From the NCBI GenBank assembly GCA_964398945.1, contig CAYNOT010000012.1, positions 1 to 64,000 of the forward strand: DNA of 64,000 bases, written 5' to 3'. Positions 62,340-64,000 of the stretch are shown piece by piece. Source of the DNA: JBGTGG01 sp964398945 (GTDB taxonomy: Bacteria; Bacteroidota; Bacteroidia; Cytophagales; Cyclobacteriaceae). Both the position numbers and the translations under genes were made by a program. The notes under the pieces were generated by a model that worked only from the letters and a program-made list of their open reading frames with translations, was not told the origin of the DNA and did no database searches. Numbering within the stretch: the stretch's first letter is position 1; every line of letters begins with the position of its first letter.

Positions 62340-63053
62340 CTAATTAAATAAACTCAAGTAAACCGTTGCTCCAAGAATTCCACCTATTACCGGCCCCACA
62401 ACCGGTATCCAGGAATACGACCAATCTGATTTTCCTTTTCCCTCAATAGGCAGGATGAAATGAGCGATACGCGGCCCTAAATCCCGCGCAGGGTTGATGG
62501 CAAATCCGGTAGTTCCGCCCAGCGAAAGACCAATGGCGATAATCAACAATCCCACCACGAGGGGGTTGAGTCCTTCGGCAAATTTGTTGGCACCGATAAA
62601 GAGCAACCCAAGTATTAAAACTGCTGTTGCGATAACTTCACTGATCAGGTTTGTAAACGAATTTCGAATAGCGGGTGTATTGCAAAATACATTAAGTTTT
62701 CTGCCCTGGTCTTCAGTTTGTTTCCAATGTGGATAGTAATGGACCCAAACCAGAACAGCCCCTGCAATAGCGCCAGCAAATTGTGCAAGGATGTATCCGG
62801 CCACATGGTCCCAGGGAAAATCACCGGCATAGGCAAGCGCTATGGTAACTGCAGGATTAATGTGTGCCCCGCTAATATTCCCAACGGCAAAGATTGCCAG
62901 CGTTACGGCCAACCCCCACCCGATTACGATTGTCAACCATCCGGCATTTTCAGATTTTGATCCACGAAGCAAGACCCCGGCTACAATTCCATTTCCCAGT
63001 AAAACAAGGATAAGTGTGCCGAGAAATTCAGCAAGATATACGTTCATACACAT
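62340..63053 (-). CDS. glpF: glycerol uptake facilitator (aquaglyceroporin)
   Basis: A 237-residue MIP channel with about six membrane helices. Both half-helix NPA motifs are present: SGAHINPAVT and GFAINPARDLGP. The second, with Asp after NPAR, is the glycerol-conducting form (GlpF-type) rather than a water-only aquaporin. It is the first gene of glpFKD. No promoter boxes or regulator site were recognised in front of it; the next 76 bp lead into palindromic repeats. Confidence 0.95.
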   Translation of the reverse strand: MCMNVYLAEFLGTLILVLLGNGIVAGVLLRGSKSENAGWLTIVIGWGLAVTLAIFAVGNISGAHINPAVTIALAYAGDFPWDHVAGYILAQFAGAIAGAVLVWVHYYPHWKQTEDQGRKLNVFCNTPAIRNSFTNLISEVIATAVLILGLLFIGANKFAEGLNPLVVGLLIIAIGLSLGGTTGFAINPARDLGPRIAHFILPIEGKGKSDWSYSWIPVVGPVIGGILGATVYLSLFN

Positions 63054-63129
63054 TCAGCCTGGTTGACCAATGAAAGATAGACGTAATCAGCGTGAAATCA
63101 AATCTGCGCTAATCAGGTATTTATTTATT

Positions 63130-63200
63130 CCAAAGACTCTTCGCTCCGCTCTGAGTGACGAAAGAACGGCCCGTCATTCAGAGCGGAGCGATGAATCGTT
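63130..63200. repeat. palindromic intergenic repeat, copy 1
   Basis: A 71-bp unit with arms CGCTCCGCTCTGAGTGACG and CGTCATTCAGAGCGGAGCG (one mismatch) around the loop AAAGAACGGCC. It has the flanks CCAAAGACTCTT and ATGAATCGTT, shared with copy 2. Confidence 0.9.
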
Positions 63201-63293
63201 GGGAGGTTTGTTTATCTGGGGCTTTACTGGTCTTTTTAGTGGTGAAATCAAACCAGGTATTATTGTTCAAAAAGTAAATTACAACCCTATTCT

Positions 63294-63366
63294 CCAAAGA
63301 CTCTTCGCTACCGCTCTGAGTGACGAAAGAACGGCCCGTCATTCAGAGCGGTAGCGATGAATCGTT
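63294..63366. repeat. palindromic intergenic repeat, copy 2
   Basis: A second copy of the unit at 63130, 73 bp. Each arm carries one extra base: CGCTACCGCTCTGAG on the left and CAGAGCGGTAGCG on the right, so the stem remains fully paired. 63201-63293 between the copies has no recognised element. Confidence 0.9.
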
Positions 63367-63406
63367 AAATCAAATGGTGGTTTTTGTTTTAGATTGCCAT
63401 TTATAT

Positions 63407-63673
63407 TTAGAGTTCCAGCTTATTCGGATTCTGGTGGTTATTCCAAAATCTCAATAGATGCAATTCAGAATCCTTCACTATAAAACAAGGTAATTTGCTT
63501 CCGAAAGGCTGCCCTCCTTATTTCTTGATAATCGGATAATGGGTAAAGTTCAGGCATGTTACCAATAAGTTCAATTGTGGTGCCAACATCGTCAATGAAT
63601 TCTATGGCCAACCTCTATAGACCATTGTTTAATAAATAATCTATATTCCGATGGTAATCTTCTATTGCTTCAT
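63407..63673 (-). pseudogene. RelE/ParE-type toxin, decayed by frameshifts
   Basis: The minus-strand remnant starts at an ATG overlapping the antitoxin stop (ATGA). Recognisable blocks in different frames are YHRNIDYLL, then IEFIDDVGTTIELIGNMPELYP, then RRAAFRKQITLFY, and finally VKDSELHLLRFWNNHQNPNKLEL before TAA at 63407. At least three frame changes are needed (near 63650, near 63620 and near 63480). Order and end motif match a ParE/RelE toxin of the ...RFWNNHQNPNKL type. It is clearly inactive as read. Confidence 0.75.
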
Positions 63674-63864
63674 CTGATCAGATGACTGTCATGCCGGGTT
63701 ATTTTATAGAGATCAGGATACTTTTTTCGAGTTGCTTCCATAACTTCCTGATGGGATTTAAAGCGGCCTTCCTTTATAGATCGAATCCCTTTATCGAGCG
63801 CATCTTTTTGATCTGAAGTTAAATTAATAGTGCCACCTTCTTCATTTGATTTTTTGATCAACAT
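63670..63864 (-). CDS. antitoxin-like protein of a decayed toxin-antitoxin pair
   Basis: A 64-residue protein with a helical core resembling Bacteroidota addiction-module antitoxins: INLTSDQKDALDKGIRSIKEG followed by SHQEVMEATRKKYPDLY. The ATG at 63864 is preferred; the frame continues open to 63978 but with an unconvincing N-terminus, so a longer form is possible. Its stop codon overlaps the start of the decayed toxin. 63865-64000 has nothing else recognisable. Confidence 0.65.
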   Translation of the reverse strand: MLIKKSNEEGGTINLTSDQKDALDKGIRSIKEGRFKSHQEVMEATRKKYPDLYKITRHDSHLIR

Positions 63865-64000
63865 AAGCTGTCCGATAACCCTGCTATCATTGACCTTTGT
63901 CACCCATTTGAATAATGTCCAACTTTTCTTCCTGAATATCCATTTCGATAAATATTTCTTAAAGTTAAGAAAATTCACTAATTCAAATACTGAACTTACC

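Overview
The window comes from a Bacteroidota chromosome, most likely a Cytophagales-type environmental bacterium. The evidence is a SusC/SusD pair under a hybrid two-component regulator, many SPII lipoproteins, the short Bacteroidota primary sigma factor, DUF349, START-like and BshB1 proteins, and promoters of the form TTTG-N19-TAnnTTTG in front of tRNAs, rpsO, pfkA and others. The order-level assignment is inference. No phage, rRNA, CRISPR array, integrase or transposase gene was seen.

Layout. 1-10.7 kb: partial tRNA-Asp, a TPR-caspase, a tiny lipoprotein, TetR/ggt, a DPP4-like S9 peptidase, an OmpA protein, a DNA glycosylase, a DUF2911 protein and two small unknown genes. 10.9-21.4 kb: tRNA-Thr with a rearranged half-copy in its leader, DUF349, YqgE, pdxH, bshB1, trxB, and the core block rpoD-pnp-rpsO followed by an LptF/G permease. 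21.6-25.8 kb: an antitoxin with a frameshifted toxin, tRNA-Met, a START-like protein and three regulators (AraC, orphan histidine kinase, WYL). 26.1-39.2 kb: a polysaccharide utilisation locus, with a GH3 beta-glucosidase divergent from a hybrid two-component sensor, then a SusC remnant, SusC, SusD and a surface lipoprotein.

39.4-43.1 kb is the accessory hot spot. Three modules (HigBA toxin-antitoxin, HepT/MntA HEPN-nucleotidyltransferase, and a DUF1016/PDDEXK nuclease) are stacked immediately upstream of pgi. They are separated by copies of a ~205-bp repeat (R), of a ~110-bp pgi leader (P) and of a 43-bp repeat (Q). One leader copy still carries the first 19 codons of pgi. No integrase is visible.

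43.1-63.1 kb is central carbon metabolism: pgi, pfkA-glucokinase, then a seven-gene minus-strand operon (Gfo/Idh/MocA oxidoreductase, sugar isomerase, cytochrome c, sugar isomerase, GH13 amylase, small membrane protein, HTTM protein). After these come an S10 peptidase, xylBA, a second ROK kinase and glpFKD. The locus appears to bring in and break down oligosaccharides, phosphorylate glucose, and route xylose and glycerol into glycolysis. 63.1-64 kb holds two covarying palindromic repeats and a second antitoxin with a decayed toxin.
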